Shown here: positions 1 through 8,956 of the stretch, piece by piece
How positions within the stretch are numbered: position 1 is the stretch's first letter
How the letters are laid out: each line of letters starts with the position of its first letter
Assembly (NCBI GenBank): GCA_945957605.1
Contig: CAMFLR010000001.1
Coordinates: forward strand, 310,001-374,000
Direction: 5' to 3'
DNA length: 64,000 nt
DNA from: an uncultured Isosphaeraceae bacterium
Lineage (GTDB): Bacteria; Planctomycetota; Planctomycetia; Isosphaerales; Isosphaeraceae
Notes under the pieces: generated by a model
The model's input: the letters and a program-made list of their open reading frames with translations, nothing else
Databases searched by the model: none
Told to the model about the DNA's origin: nothing
Position numbers and translations under genes: made by a program

Positions 1-108
1 GTGGATGTAGAGAATCTGGGCCCCTTCATAGAAGCAGTCGACGGGGCAAACGACGACGCAGTCCGTGTATTTGCAGTCAAAACACGGTTCGGCGACCACG
101 TGGGCCAT
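1..108 (-). CDS. fdxA: 7Fe-type ferredoxin, N-terminal part (runs off the window)
   Basis: The reverse strand from 108 to the window edge encodes the first 36 residues of a bacterial ferredoxin. It begins [17 protein letters not shown] and continues with [12 protein letters not shown], the cysteine-rich signature of the 7Fe (3Fe-4S plus 4Fe-4S) family. Such proteins are small cytoplasmic electron carriers. An AAGGAG Shine-Dalgarno sequence lies just upstream of the ATG at 108. The second cluster motif and the stop are outside the window, so the full length cannot be judged. Family assignment is strong; the redox partner is unknown. Confidence 0.9.
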   Translation of the reverse strand, partial: MAHVVAEPCFDCKYTDCVVVCPVDCFYEGAQILYIH

Positions 109-242
109 TGAGGTCTCCTTATGGGCGACTTCGCTGATTGACGCGAGAACGGGCGTGCTTGACTGGCACGTCCCTTCCCGGCGTTGGCCGAGGAATTCGA
201 CCAAGGGAAACTCAATCCGCCGGGAAGAACGCGACCATCTTA

Positions 243-291
243 GGCACCCTGCCTCTGACGGTCAAGTGGCTCTTGACCTTCCCAGGGTGCC
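243..291 (-). terminator. Nested hairpin downstream of the cyclophilin gene
   Basis: A 9-bp outer stem (243-251 with 283-291) encloses a 7-bp inner stem (260-266 with 272-278) around a 5-nt loop. It lies 14 nt beyond the cyclophilin stop on the minus strand. No T-run follows, so it may be a factor-dependent terminator or a 3'-end stabiliser rather than a classical intrinsic terminator. Confidence 0.5.
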
Positions 292-304
292 CAATTGTGG
301 CTCA

Positions 305-916
305 TCACTTGGTCTTACGCTTGGCGCTCTTGATGATCACCGGAGTGACCGGGACGTTCTCATGATTGTGGCCGGCCGAGTCGGACTTGGTCGCCGTTTC
401 GACCTTGGCGATCGAGTCGACGACGTCCATACCGCTGATCACCTTGCCGAAGACAGCGTAGCCGCCACCGTAATTGTCGAGCTGCGGGTTGTCTTTGTGG
501 TTGATGAAGAACTGCGACGTCGCCGAGTTCGGGTCCTGCGTGCGGGCCATTGCCAGCGTGCCGCGCGAGTTCGAGAGGCCGTTGCCCGACTCGTTCTTGA
601 TCGGCGGGAACGCTTCTTCCTTCTTCTCGGTCATCACGTTGTTCGCTTCCTTCATGCCGCCGGTCTGGACCATGAAACCGGGGATGACGCGGTGGAACGT
701 GACACCGTCGTAGAAGCCCTTGTCGACGTACTTGAGGAAGTTGGCGACCGAAATCGGCGCCTTGGCCTTGTCGAGCTCGACCGTGATCTGGCCGGCGGAG
801 GTTTCGAGCACGACAATGGGCTTCTCGTCGTCGGCCTGCGCGGTCGCGCCGGCGAACGAAATCAAGGCCGCCGCAGCGACCGTCAGCGAAGCATGAAGAA
901 GGTTTCGCACGTTCAT
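305..916 (-). CDS. Secreted peptidyl-prolyl cis-trans isomerase, cyclophilin type
   Basis: A 203-residue cyclophilin that catalyses cis-trans isomerisation of Xaa-Pro bonds during folding. The start at 916 gives [11 protein letters not shown] followed by a hydrophobic stretch and an ATAQA signal-peptidase-like site, so the enzyme is probably exported. The reading frame stays open further upstream, but that would bury the signal peptide. A GAGG lies just before the chosen ATG. The catalytic block [14 protein letters not shown] and the [10 protein letters not shown] motif are both present, so it should be active. The C-terminus is Lys-rich. It is not obviously coupled to its neighbours. Confidence 0.93.
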   Translation of the reverse strand: MNVRNLLHASLTVAAAALISFAGATAQADDEKPIVVLETSAGQITVELDKAKAPISVANFLKYVDKGFYDGVTFHRVIPGFMVQTGGMKEANNVMTEKKEEAFPPIKNESGNGLSNSRGTLAMARTQDPNSATSQFFINHKDNPQLDNYGGGYAVFGKVISGMDVVDSIAKVETATKSDSAGHNHENVPVTPVIIKSAKRKTK

Positions 917-1047
917 GTCCTCGTCCAAGAACTGTTGCAATGGGAGAGTTTCCGGCCGATCCCGCACAATTTGCATAACCGGCCGCCCACAGTCCGCGAC
1001 TCTATCACAGCCTGTTTGCCGATGTCGAGCCAGCCCACGACCTTACT

Positions 1048-1090
1048 GAAAAATGCAAAGCGGCCCCTGGAACTGATCCAGGGGCCGCTT
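1048..1090 (-). terminator. Rho-independent terminator of the TPR gene
   Basis: A perfect 14-bp GC-rich stem (1058-1071 with 1077-1090) with a 5-nt loop is followed on the minus strand by a T-rich tail at about 1048-1057. It begins 26 nt after the TPR protein stop and separates that gene from the cyclophilin gene. Confidence 0.85.
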
Positions 1091-1116
1091 CGAGGGTTGG
1101 TCGCGAGCTTTTGCGA

Positions 1117-4100
1117 TTAACGGTTGACCTTGTCGGACAGCGTCTTCAACTCGGCGACGAGGTCGGGCGAGAGCTGGTTGGCACCGGCTTTCGCGTTCTC
1201 GACATAGCTGGCTGCGCGACGGGCGCGGCTTTCGTCTTCGGCAATCAGCTTTGCCATGTGGAAGTTGAGGATCGGCAGCGACGGAGACTTCTTGAGACCC
1301 TTGCCGAACGACTCCTCAGCATCCGCCTTGCGGCCGAGCGACTGCTGAATCGTGCCGAGCGTGTCGAAGAACTCGGCGGGGAGAACCGAGTTGTCGGCCC
1401 GCTTCGCAAGGTTGTCGGCGATCTCGAGCGCTTCCTGGCTGCGGTTGAGATAGGTGTGGAGAATCCACGCCTTGTTGTTGATCGCCTCGACGTTGAGCGG
1501 CTGCTCCTTGAGCACGCCATCGAACACCACGAGCGAGCGGTTGAGGTAGTCGGTCCGCTCAGCGCCGTTGTGCATTTCGGCCAGCGAGAGGAGCAAATCG
1601 CCCAGGTTAAGCCTGGTGCTCAGGCTCTTCGAGAGGCTCGCAGCCTTCTCGGCCCAGGGGAGTGCCGTGATGAGCTGCATCGACCGGTGGAAGCCGACGG
1701 CAGCGGCCTGGCACATTGCTCCATCCTTATCCTTGCCGGCGAATTCCTCGGCGAGGGCCTTGGCGGCGACGAGATTCGCCGGGAGGGCGGGCTTGCCGGG
1801 ACCTGCGGGCTCGCACAGGACGCGAATCGCGATCGACAGGCCGTTCGCGTCTTCAGGGATGGCCTTGAGGCCGTCCCTGAGTGCAGCGATCGCGAGGTCA
1901 CGCGAGCGGTTGTTGATGTGCACCTCGGCGAGGAGGTGATAGGCGTCGGCGAACTTGGGGTTACGCTTGATGGCGTCGGTCAGCAGGGCGATGGCGGCGG
2001 TCCGGTTCGCGGCGACGGCGGCCGGGGCTCCTTCGCTGGCTGAGAGAGCACGGGCGTTGATGAGGAGTGCACCCTGCTGGTCGGGATCAACCTCGAGCAC
2101 CAGCTTGGCGTTCTTGATTGCCGCTTCGTAGTCGTGGAGCTTGAGGTTCGTCTGGGCGAGCATCAAGCGGACGTCGGACTGACGCGGGTTCTTGTCGAGA
2201 GCCTCGGTGTATGACGCAGCGACTTCACGCGGCCGGTCCTGCATCGAGTAGATCTGAGCCCGGAGGATGGGGCCCAGCGACGAGCCCTTGGACATCTTGT
2301 CGATTTCGTTCGTGAGCGTGATGGCTCGCGAAATCTCACCACGGCGAGCGGCGAGTTCGCAATCAAGCTGGACGAACGTCGGATCATCGGGGAACTGGCC
2401 GCGGAAGTCGCGAATCATCCCGGCGAGACGGCTGTTGAGCGTCTCAACCAAGGGGCGTTCGCCCTTGCCGTTGGCTTCGATCGCCTGCGAAGCGACGAGC
2501 CGGACGAGCGAGATCGCGACGGCGGCATCCTTCGGATTCGACTTGAGCAACTCGGTCGTCACCTTCTCTGCACCAGCGTAGTCGCGGCTATCGCGGAGGA
2601 GGTTGATGAGCACGCGGGTGAAAGCACCGTTCGGCTCGTCCTTGGCCATCGTCTCGATGAAGGCGATGGCTCCCTTGCGATCTCCGGACAGGCCGAGGAG
2701 GCGGGCCTTTGCCTGAGCGAGGTCAACCGACTTCGGCTGGCCGATGAGCCCTTCTTCAACCACGGCGATCGACCGCTTGAGCGAGTCGGTGACGGGCGGG
2801 ATGCTGTTCTCGATTGCTGCGAGCAAGAGATAGAACGCGGCGGGGGTCTTCGCCTTGTCGGTCTGATTGTCGATCGCCTTGCGAACGAGCGCCTTGGCCT
2901 CGTCGAACTTCTGGGCCTTGGCGAGGGCCTGGGTTTGAACGCTCACCGCCCAGGGATGGCCGGGTTGTTCGGCCAGAACCGCGAGGATGATGGTTTCGGC
3001 CTTCGCTGGTTCGTTGTTGTTGTGATAGTAGATCGCCGCGCTGACGCATTCTTCGGCCGACGGAGCATTCTTGGTGTCGGCGAGGATCGTTTCGAGTTCG
3101 GCCTTCGCGGCAGGCCACTGCTTCTTGGCGATGTTCGCCCGCACGAGGTTCCAGCGCACGTCGCGCTGGACGTTCGCGGGGGCGTTTTCCTTCATCAAGC
3201 CCTGGAACCGCTCGATCGCACCGTTGAGGTCGCCGTTTTCGAGCTGCAGGTTTGCGAGAGCGGCCTGAGCAGCGGTCATGAGCGAGAGGTTGTTATCAAC
3301 TTCCTTGACCGACGACTCGCTGGCGAGCGACTGGAGAACCTTCGAGGCGGCCTGCGGGTCGGTCTGGCCGTCGAGCTGGGCCTTCCAGTAAAGGATGAGC
3401 TTGTTCTTGGGGTCTTTCTTGAGAGCAGCATCGTAGAAGCTCGAGGCGAGCCGGGGGTTGCCCTTCGAGAGAGCAAGCTGGGCGTCGAGCATGTCGGCGA
3501 TCGAAGCTTCCTTCCAGCGATTGCGGATCTTGGCGATCGTCGCTGCGGCGGCCTCGTAGTCACGAGCGCGAAGGTCGAGCTGGCAGAGGCGAACGAGCGG
3601 CGATGAACGATCGCAACGGTCGGCGATACCGCTCAGCAGGGCGCGGGCCTCGGCGGGCTTCTTCAGGGCGTCGGCAAGAATCCAGGCGCGAAGCTCGTTG
3701 AGCGTCACGTTGTCGGGATCGCCGGCGAGGGCGGTTGCGACGAGCTTATCGGCTTCTTCAACCTTCTTGTCGCCGATGAGGATTTCGGCCTGAAGCGAGA
3801 TCAACTCGCTGCTCTTGGGATACTTGGTGCGGGCGGACTTGAGGCGAGCCTCGGCCTCGGCGAACTTCTTCATGCCGCGAAGCGTGTTCACGGCGAGCAT
3901 TTCGCAGCTGGGGCTGTCCTGGTTCGCCTTGCTCATGGCGTCGAGACGCGTGTATGCGTCGCCGGTCTTGTTGAGCATCAGCTCGATCTGAGCGAGGCGA
4001 AGCTGAACGGTCGCAGTCGGCTTCTGGCCGTTGGCGAACGCCATCTGGTACGACTCGACAGCCTTGGCAAGCTCTTCGGGCGTCTTGCGGGCCTGGTGAA

Positions 4101-5691
4101 TTTCTGCATAAACCAGGTGCAGCACGCCCGCCATTTCAGGGGCGAGACGTCCCGCCTTGATCTCGCTGAGCAAGCCTTGAACAATCGGCTCGGCGTACTC
4201 GGGATAACCGCCGTGGACCATCGCCCACGCAGCCCAGATCTGGTAGCGGGCTTCGAGATTGCCCAGTCGCGACGCCTTTTGCAAGTAGACGCGGCCAAGT
4301 TCGGTCTCACGAGTGAGGATCAACGCGACGCCGTAGCGAGCCTGAGCTTCGGCGAGGTCGGGAAGGTCCTGTGCGGCTGTCTTGAGGTGGCTAAGGGCTG
4401 ACGATCGCAGCTTGGACTCGGCCGCTCCGCCTTCGGGATTCTTGGCGCTCATCGCGCTGAGCTGCTCGATCTCGGTCTGCCCTTGGTACATGTGACCGAA
4501 GGCACGGAAGCGAGGATTCGGGCCGTCGATGAGTGCCTTGATGTGAGGAGCGGCGGTTTCGAAGCGTTTGGGATCTTCGTTGGCAGTCAAAATCGCGTGC
4601 ACTGCGAGGGCGTGCAGGCTGAGGGCGGCCTCGCTGTTTTCTTGCTTGCGAGCGGCCGGCGACTTGAACGCGTCTTCGATGACCGTGAGGCATTCTTTGC
4701 GATTGTCGCGGAAACGAAGGTGATCGGCGTAGGCGAAGTAAACGCCCAGATCGGCGCCGCCCTTGGCTTCGAGAGCCTTGCGAAAGATGGTTTCAGAGAC
4801 CTTCTCAAGCGACTCGTCGAGCGTCTTGAGGTCGCGCTTGGTGACGAGCACGCCCTGCACTCGCTCCATCACGCGGCTGACGCGAGCGATTCGGAGCGGG
4901 TCGACTTCGGCGTCCGAGGTCAAGCCGGTGGCCGACTGATTCACGGCGGCGACGCGGTCGGCCATCGAGGCATTGGGGTCGTCGGTCTGGACGTCGAGGG
5001 CGCGAAGGCGGAAGAGGGCCATCGCGTCGAGCGTGCCCAAGTCCTTGGCGTCCTTGACGATGCGCGAAGCGACCAGCGCCGCCTTCAACTGGCCGTCGTC
5101 CTTGTTCGCCTGCGCGATGCGGGCGGCGAGCCAGACGGCGTGAACGGGACGAGGAGTCGCTTTATCGACGAACACCTGGTGCCGCTTGATCTCGGACATG
5201 TTCGGCGACGATTCGTCGAGCAGGTCGGAGGCGATCACATAGTGTGCGAGCGAGTTTTCTGGCTCGAGCGTGAGTAGCTTGGTCGCCCGGCTGACGGCCT
5301 CGGCGTGCTCTTCGGCGTCAACCGCTGCGGTCAGCAGCATTTTGACCGGCTTGACCAGCGACGGGCCGAACTTGGAGGCCTCGCCGAGGTAAGCGCGACG
5401 CGAAAGCTCGAGCTTCGCGACTCGATCGGCCGGGGCCGATTTGGCCCACTCAGCATAGAAGTCGGCGAATTCGAGATGGAGTTCAGGGTTACGGCCGTCT
5501 TGTTGCAGGGCGCGCTTGAAGTCGATTTCGGCTTCGTCGTATCGCTTGGACTGTCGTTCGGTGCGGGCCTTGGCGAGGATCGACTCGGTGCTGCGATTGC
5601 CGCGGACGAGTGTAAACGCGAACAGGCCGCCAAGGGCCACCACGACAAACAAACCCGAAAGGATGAGTAGAGGTTTCCAACGGACGGTCAT
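1117..5691 (-). CDS. Large membrane-anchored TPR-repeat protein
   Basis: The product has 1,524 residues. The N-terminus MTVRWKPLLILSGLF plus following hydrophobic residues (about 7-29) forms one membrane anchor. The rest is Ala/Leu-rich helical sequence built from tetratricopeptide-like repeats of about 34 residues; examples are near residues 45-80, 600-680, 1050-1200 and 1400-1480. TPR arrays are protein-interaction scaffolds, and this one probably faces the periplasm or paryphoplasm. An AAAGGAGC Shine-Dalgarno precedes the ATG at 5691, and a strong terminator follows the stop. No catalytic domain is visible. It resembles PEP-CTERM/XrtA-type TPR lipoproteins only in general architecture, and I cannot name a function. 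Confidence 0.85.
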   Translation of the reverse strand: MTVRWKPLLILSGLFVVVALGGLFAFTLVRGNRSTESILAKARTERQSKRYDEAEIDFKRALQQDGRNPELHLEFADFYAEWAKSAPADRVAKLELSRRAYLGEASKFGPSLVKPVKMLLTAAVDAEEHAEAVSRATKLLTLEPENSLAHYVIASDLLDESSPNMSEIKRHQVFVDKATPRPVHAVWLAARIAQANKDDGQLKAALVASRIVKDAKDLGTLDAMALFRLRALDVQTDDPNASMADRVAAVNQSATGLTSDAEVDPLRIARVSRVMERVQGVLVTKRDLKTLDESLEKVSETIFRKALEAKGGADLGVYFAYADHLRFRDNRKECLTVIEDAFKSPAARKQENSEAALSLHALAVHAILTANEDPKRFETAAPHIKALIDGPNPRFRAFGHMYQGQTEIEQLSAMSAKNPEGGAAESKLRSSALSHLKTAAQDLPDLAEAQARYGVALILTRETELGRVYLQKASRLGNLEARYQIWAAWAMVHGGYPEYAEPIVQGLLSEIKAGRLAPEMAGVLHLVYAEIHQARKTPEELAKAVESYQMAFANGQKPTATVQLRLAQIELMLNKTGDAYTRLDAMSKANQDSPSCEMLAVNTLRGMKKFAEAEARLKSARTKYPKSSELISLQAEILIGDKKVEEADKLVATALAGDPDNVTLNELRAWILADALKKPAEARALLSGIADRCDRSSPLVRLCQLDLRARDYEAAAATIAKIRNRWKEASIADMLDAQLALSKGNPRLASSFYDAALKKDPKNKLILYWKAQLDGQTDPQAASKVLQSLASESSVKEVDNNLSLMTAAQAALANLQLENGDLNGAIERFQGLMKENAPANVQRDVRWNLVRANIAKKQWPAAKAELETILADTKNAPSAEECVSAAIYYHNNNEPAKAETIILAVLAEQPGHPWAVSVQTQALAKAQKFDEAKALVRKAIDNQTDKAKTPAAFYLLLAAIENSIPPVTDSLKRSIAVVEEGLIGQPKSVDLAQAKARLLGLSGDRKGAIAFIETMAKDEPNGAFTRVLINLLRDSRDYAGAEKVTTELLKSNPKDAAVAISLVRLVASQAIEANGKGERPLVETLNSRLAGMIRDFRGQFPDDPTFVQLDCELAARRGEISRAITLTNEIDKMSKGSSLGPILRAQIYSMQDRPREVAASYTEALDKNPRQSDVRLMLAQTNLKLHDYEAAIKNAKLVLEVDPDQQGALLINARALSASEGAPAAVAANRTAAIALLTDAIKRNPKFADAYHLLAEVHINNRSRDLAIAALRDGLKAIPEDANGLSIAIRVLCEPAGPGKPALPANLVAAKALAEEFAGKDKDGAMCQAAAVGFHRSMQLITALPWAEKAASLSKSLSTRLNLGDLLLSLAEMHNGAERTDYLNRSLVVFDGVLKEQPLNVEAINNKAWILHTYLNRSQEALEIADNLAKRADNSVLPAEFFDTLGTIQQSLGRKADAEESFGKGLKKSPSLPILNFHMAKLIAEDESRARRAASYVENAKAGANQLSPDLVAELKTLSDKVNR

Positions 5692-6208
5692 CGGGCACAG
5701 CTCCTTTGGCTCGTTGGGCCGGCCTCGCGGGCGATTTTTTCCGGGTCCCGTCCCTCATGGTCGAGAAGGCCGGCACGCCAGGCGAGGAGATGGAAATCCT
5801 TGGTTTGCAGTTCAATCAGGCCGGTCTCGCGACCGATGCCGTGCCGAAACGCCAACTTCTGGGCGCCCCGGCTCCCCCTGGAAGTCGGAAATGAATCGGC
5901 CCGGGCGACACCCAACCATGGCTTGGCCACCGATTAACGGCTGGGCATGGCGAGGCGATTCATACTGATCAAATGGAAATCGCCGGTCCGTGCGAAACGA
6001 AAGGAGGGGAATCGTTCGGTTTACCTGGGGTAAGTTGTTATTTCGTAAAAGGTTGTGATCGGTTTCTCGTGCCAAGAAATGTGGATGATGGGGACGTCGG
6101 CAGGTTTGCGTGTTTTATGACTGGGCGTCTGGGCTGCGGGAAGAAATTGATTCGAGACGTCTGTTCATTGGTGTGACGGATCGGGCCTTCAAGGTCCGGA
6201 GGCAAGGA
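5692..6208. other. Divergent intergenic region
   Basis: These 517 bases lie between the minus-strand TPR gene and the plus-strand paralogue array, so promoters for both directions should sit here. I saw no RNA gene or convincing conserved ORF. One reverse-strand frame ends in a 4-nt overlap with the TPR start but looks like chance. The half nearer 6209 is AT-richer than the surrounding coding DNA. Confidence 0.4.
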
Positions 6209-7003
6209 ATGCGTCGATGTTTGATAACGTTTGTTGCTCTGGCTGTTTTGGGAAAGTTGGGTGACGCCCGAGGGGCTGACGGACCGCCTTTTCAATTCGT
6301 CGGTCCGCCGGTGCCGGCGCGGGTCGAGTTGGAGCGCGGGGAGACGTTGGCAATCCTGGCGCAATGGGGAGACCAGTGTGCTCGCTTAAAAACGATCGAA
6401 GCGTCCTTCCAGCGATGGGACAAGGAGCCTAAGTGGAATCGAGTCTCCGAGTATCGCGGAAAGATCTACCTCGAAGGACCTGAAAAGATTTGTCTTCAAA
6501 TCCAAGCTCCCAAGCCAGGTCCGATGACAGTACCGCCGGTTTTTTTAGACTACGAACGCATCGTTTCGACCGGCAAGGAATTGATGCTTCACGACTATGC
6601 GAGGAAGCAAATTTACCGGACGGATCTCACCGCTGACGAAAAGCGGGCAGTGATTCCGAGAATCCTGCCGATTGCGCTGATTCTGAATTTCGATGCAAAT
6701 TACGCAAAAGAATATTTTGACATAAGACAGGTGAGCCAAAACCAGACAGCGTATTTGCTTGTTTTTGTCCCCAAATCCCGCCAGAAAAGCTCAGCTTTTA
6801 GCAAAGCATACGTGCAGCTCAATAAGAACACATTCTTGGTCAATCGCGTTCTGTTTATTTCTCCCGATGGCAAAGACTCGCAAGACTACACACTTTCTGG
6901 TTATCAGAAGAATGGAGCAATCGAGAGCAGGTTGTTTCAGGCGATCGCGCTCGACGGCTGGAAGGTATGGGATTTTCCGGCTTGGTACTGGCAGTATTTC
7001 TAA
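6209..7003 (+). CDS. Secreted LolA-fold-like planctomycete protein, paralogue 1 of 4
   Basis: A 264-residue exported protein. The ATG at 6209 follows GGAGGCAAGGA and opens a signal peptide (MRRCLITFVALAVLG, cleavage near DARGA). The mature part has the landmarks shared by all four genes here: a Trp/Gln-rich helix (LAQWGDQCARL), a SFxRxD strand, EYRGKIYLEGPEKICLQ, a GKELMLHDYARKQIYR strand pair, and a C-terminal SPDGKDSQDYTLSGYQKNG block. The order of strands resembles the LolA/LppX half-barrel that holds lipid chains, but this is fold-level inference. The family matches the planctomycete-restricted domain I know as TIGR03009. Function is unknown. Confidence 0.8.
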   Translation: MRRCLITFVALAVLGKLGDARGADGPPFQFVGPPVPARVELERGETLAILAQWGDQCARLKTIEASFQRWDKEPKWNRVSEYRGKIYLEGPEKICLQIQAPKPGPMTVPPVFLDYERIVSTGKELMLHDYARKQIYRTDLTADEKRAVIPRILPIALILNFDANYAKEYFDIRQVSQNQTAYLLVFVPKSRQKSSAFSKAYVQLNKNTFLVNRVLFISPDGKDSQDYTLSGYQKNGAIESRLFQAIALDGWKVWDFPAWYWQYF

Positions 7004-7009
7004 GAGGTC

Positions 7010-7065
7010 CTGACAAAACCTCTGGCGAAGCCTGGCGAAATGGGAAGCCGCCTAGGTTTTGTCAG
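7010..7065 (+). terminator. Hairpin between paralogues 1 and 2
   Basis: A perfect 12-bp stem (7010-7021 with 7054-7065, CTGACAAAACCT against its complement) begins 6 nt after the stop at 7003. There is no trailing T-run, so it could be a terminator, an attenuator or an mRNA stabiliser. The loop carries a direct repeat TGGCGAA. Confidence 0.5.
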
Positions 7066-7125
7066 CGTCTCTAAGGTGTGAATCGGTTTGGGACCAATCG
7101 GCTGCTGCAAGTCAGGAGGAAAGGG

Positions 7126-7923
7126 ATGCGTCGATGTTTGATGATCGTGTTTGCTGTAGGTGTGTTTGTGGGATTGGGCGACGCAGAAGCGGCTGAACTT
7201 CCGTCGTCCGAGTTTGTCGGGCCGCCGACTCAGGCGCAGATCCAGTTGGAGCGGAAAGCGACAGCCGATCTGCTCGCGCGATGGGCAAACCAATCCGCTC
7301 GCGCTGGGACGATCAATGCTTCATTTGTGCGCATCGACAATTCACGGGGATGGGCCAAAACGGAGTATCGCGGAAGGGTTCTTCTCGCTGGCCGCGACAA
7401 GTTATGCGTCCATTTCCAAACGGTTCAGACAGCAGGTTCCCCGGCTCAACAGCCTGTTTTTACGGATCACGAACGGATCGTTTCTAATGGCAAGGAGCTC
7501 ATACTCTACGACTATGCTCGGCAGTCGATCCATCGGGGTAAGATGAACAACGAGAAAAAACGAGCCCTGATCCCTTTGGTTTTCCCAATCGTATTTTTTC
7601 TAGATTTCGACGCAGACTACGCCAAAGAACACTTCGAAATGTGGATCACCAATCAAAACGAGAAGGCATACTTAGTCAGTTTTGTCCCGAAGCCAAGTCT
7701 ACGAAAACCAACATTTGGCAAGGCATTTGTTCAGCTTAACAAGGAGACACTCTTTATCGAGCGTCTTTTTGTGGTTTCTCCTGGTGGCAGAGACACACAA
7801 GACTACGTGCTCTCGGGAATTAACGCGAATGGAGCGATCAGTCCGGAGTTTTTTGAGGCCGCCAATATCAAAGGTTGGCAAGTGCTCGACGCTACGAGAT
7901 GGTTCTTGCGAGGTATCTTATGA
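7126..7923 (+). CDS. Secreted LolA-fold-like planctomycete protein, paralogue 2 of 4
   Basis: A 265-residue protein. The ATG at 7126 follows AGGAGGAAAGGG and begins MRRCLMIVFAVGVFVGLG, a signal peptide nearly identical at its start to that of the preceding gene. It shares the full set of landmarks: LLARWANQSARAGT, the EYRGRVLLAG strand, ERIVSNGKELILYDYARQSIHR, FEMWITNQNEKAYLVSF, and SPGGRDTQDYVLSG near the C-terminus. These two adjacent genes look like the most recent duplication in the array. The role is unknown; a periplasmic carrier-like function is inferred from fold resemblance only. Confidence 0.8.
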   Translation: MRRCLMIVFAVGVFVGLGDAEAAELPSSEFVGPPTQAQIQLERKATADLLARWANQSARAGTINASFVRIDNSRGWAKTEYRGRVLLAGRDKLCVHFQTVQTAGSPAQQPVFTDHERIVSNGKELILYDYARQSIHRGKMNNEKKRALIPLVFPIVFFLDFDADYAKEHFEMWITNQNEKAYLVSFVPKPSLRKPTFGKAFVQLNKETLFIERLFVVSPGGRDTQDYVLSGINANGAISPEFFEAANIKGWQVLDATRWFLRGIL

Positions 7924-8060
7924 GCGGATCACGCCGTCTATTCGTCAATTGAGATGAGAGCGGCGCGTATCACCCAGATCTTTCCGATCAGGGAAGAATC
8001 ACCAAGATCGCGTCTTGTTCTGTGGGATGGATTGCGACTCGTCAGGTCAAGGAGGACCTC

Positions 8061-8861
8061 ATGCGACGCGGTTCGATCGCGGCTCTGGTGTTGGTTCTGT
8101 CGATCATGGTCAGCGGGTTCGTTCGTGCTCAGAAGCCAGAGGAAGCTGGCGCGAGTGTCTCGAAGTCCGAAAAGCGCGAAGAGAAGCCGGTCGAACTATC
8201 AGACGCGAAGCCGCTTTTGACCCAGTGGAGTCAGAAGGCCACTGCCACAAATACGTTTGACGTTGTGTTCACGCGGACTGATGAGAGCCCACATTCGGGT
8301 GATCATGACGAATTCCAGGGCAGGTTGTATATCTCGGGCGCTGATCGCGTTTGTATGCATTTTCAAAAGCTGACTAGTAGCAATAGCGATGAGGTACCAA
8401 AGCCGGTTGACGTCGATCGCGTGGTTGAGACTGGCAAGGAACTGATGTTTTATGACTTCGCCACCCGGGCCATTACCTACAGGCCTGTCGGTAAGCCGAA
8501 TCAGATTCCCTGGATTCTCAGCCTTCCCTATTTCTTGAAATTTAACATCGAGCGCGGATACGCGGATTTTGCGATCAAGCTTGAAAGCGAGACTGAAAAA
8601 GACGCGCTGTTTGCGTTTACGCCGAAGGATCCGGCTGATCGTCGGATTGCGAGCAGGGCGCTGGTGCAGGTGAGCAAGTCGACCTGGATGCCGGAACGGG
8701 TGTTGCTTCTGGCGCCTGATGGGATCAGCACGCAAGATTATGCTATTACGCGGGTTCGAGCTGATGGGCCTGTCCCCGCGCAGTTCTTTGAGCCGCTCGT
8801 TCTGACGGGCTGGCAGGTTTTCGATGCGCGTAAGGATGAGGTCGCGCTTGGACAGCGTTGA
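8061..8861 (+). CDS. Secreted LolA-fold-like planctomycete protein, paralogue 3 of 4
   Basis: A 266-residue protein. The ATG at 8061 follows GGAGGACCTC and opens a signal peptide (MRRGSIAALVLVLSIMVSG, cleavage near VRAQ). It is the most divergent copy. It keeps LLTQWSQKATATNTFDVVFTR, EFQGRLYISGADRVCMHF, the VETGKELMFYDFATRAI strands and APDGISTQDYAITRVRADG. It lacks the long hydrophobic KRALIP segment of copies 1 and 2 and instead has NQIPWILSLPYFLKFNIE. Spacing from copy 2 is 137 bp, so it may have its own promoter. Confidence 0.78.
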   Translation: MRRGSIAALVLVLSIMVSGFVRAQKPEEAGASVSKSEKREEKPVELSDAKPLLTQWSQKATATNTFDVVFTRTDESPHSGDHDEFQGRLYISGADRVCMHFQKLTSSNSDEVPKPVDVDRVVETGKELMFYDFATRAITYRPVGKPNQIPWILSLPYFLKFNIERGYADFAIKLESETEKDALFAFTPKDPADRRIASRALVQVSKSTWMPERVLLLAPDGISTQDYAITRVRADGPVPAQFFEPLVLTGWQVFDARKDEVALGQR

Positions 8862-8956
8862 CTCGACTATGCGGTTTTTCCGCTTTTTGCTAGCTTTCTC
8901 GGCGTCGCGCGACCGAGGTTTGCTAAGGGGTAGGTGAATTGGAAGGAGTTTCGACA

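Noticed and set aside
1111..2043. A 310-codon plus-strand frame opposite the TPR gene
   Set aside because: Shadow of the TPR coding sequence; no domain.
5688..5930. Reverse-strand 80-codon frame ending in an ATGA overlap with the TPR gene start
   Set aside because: No Shine-Dalgarno, no domain, and composition does not look coding; the overlap is probably chance.
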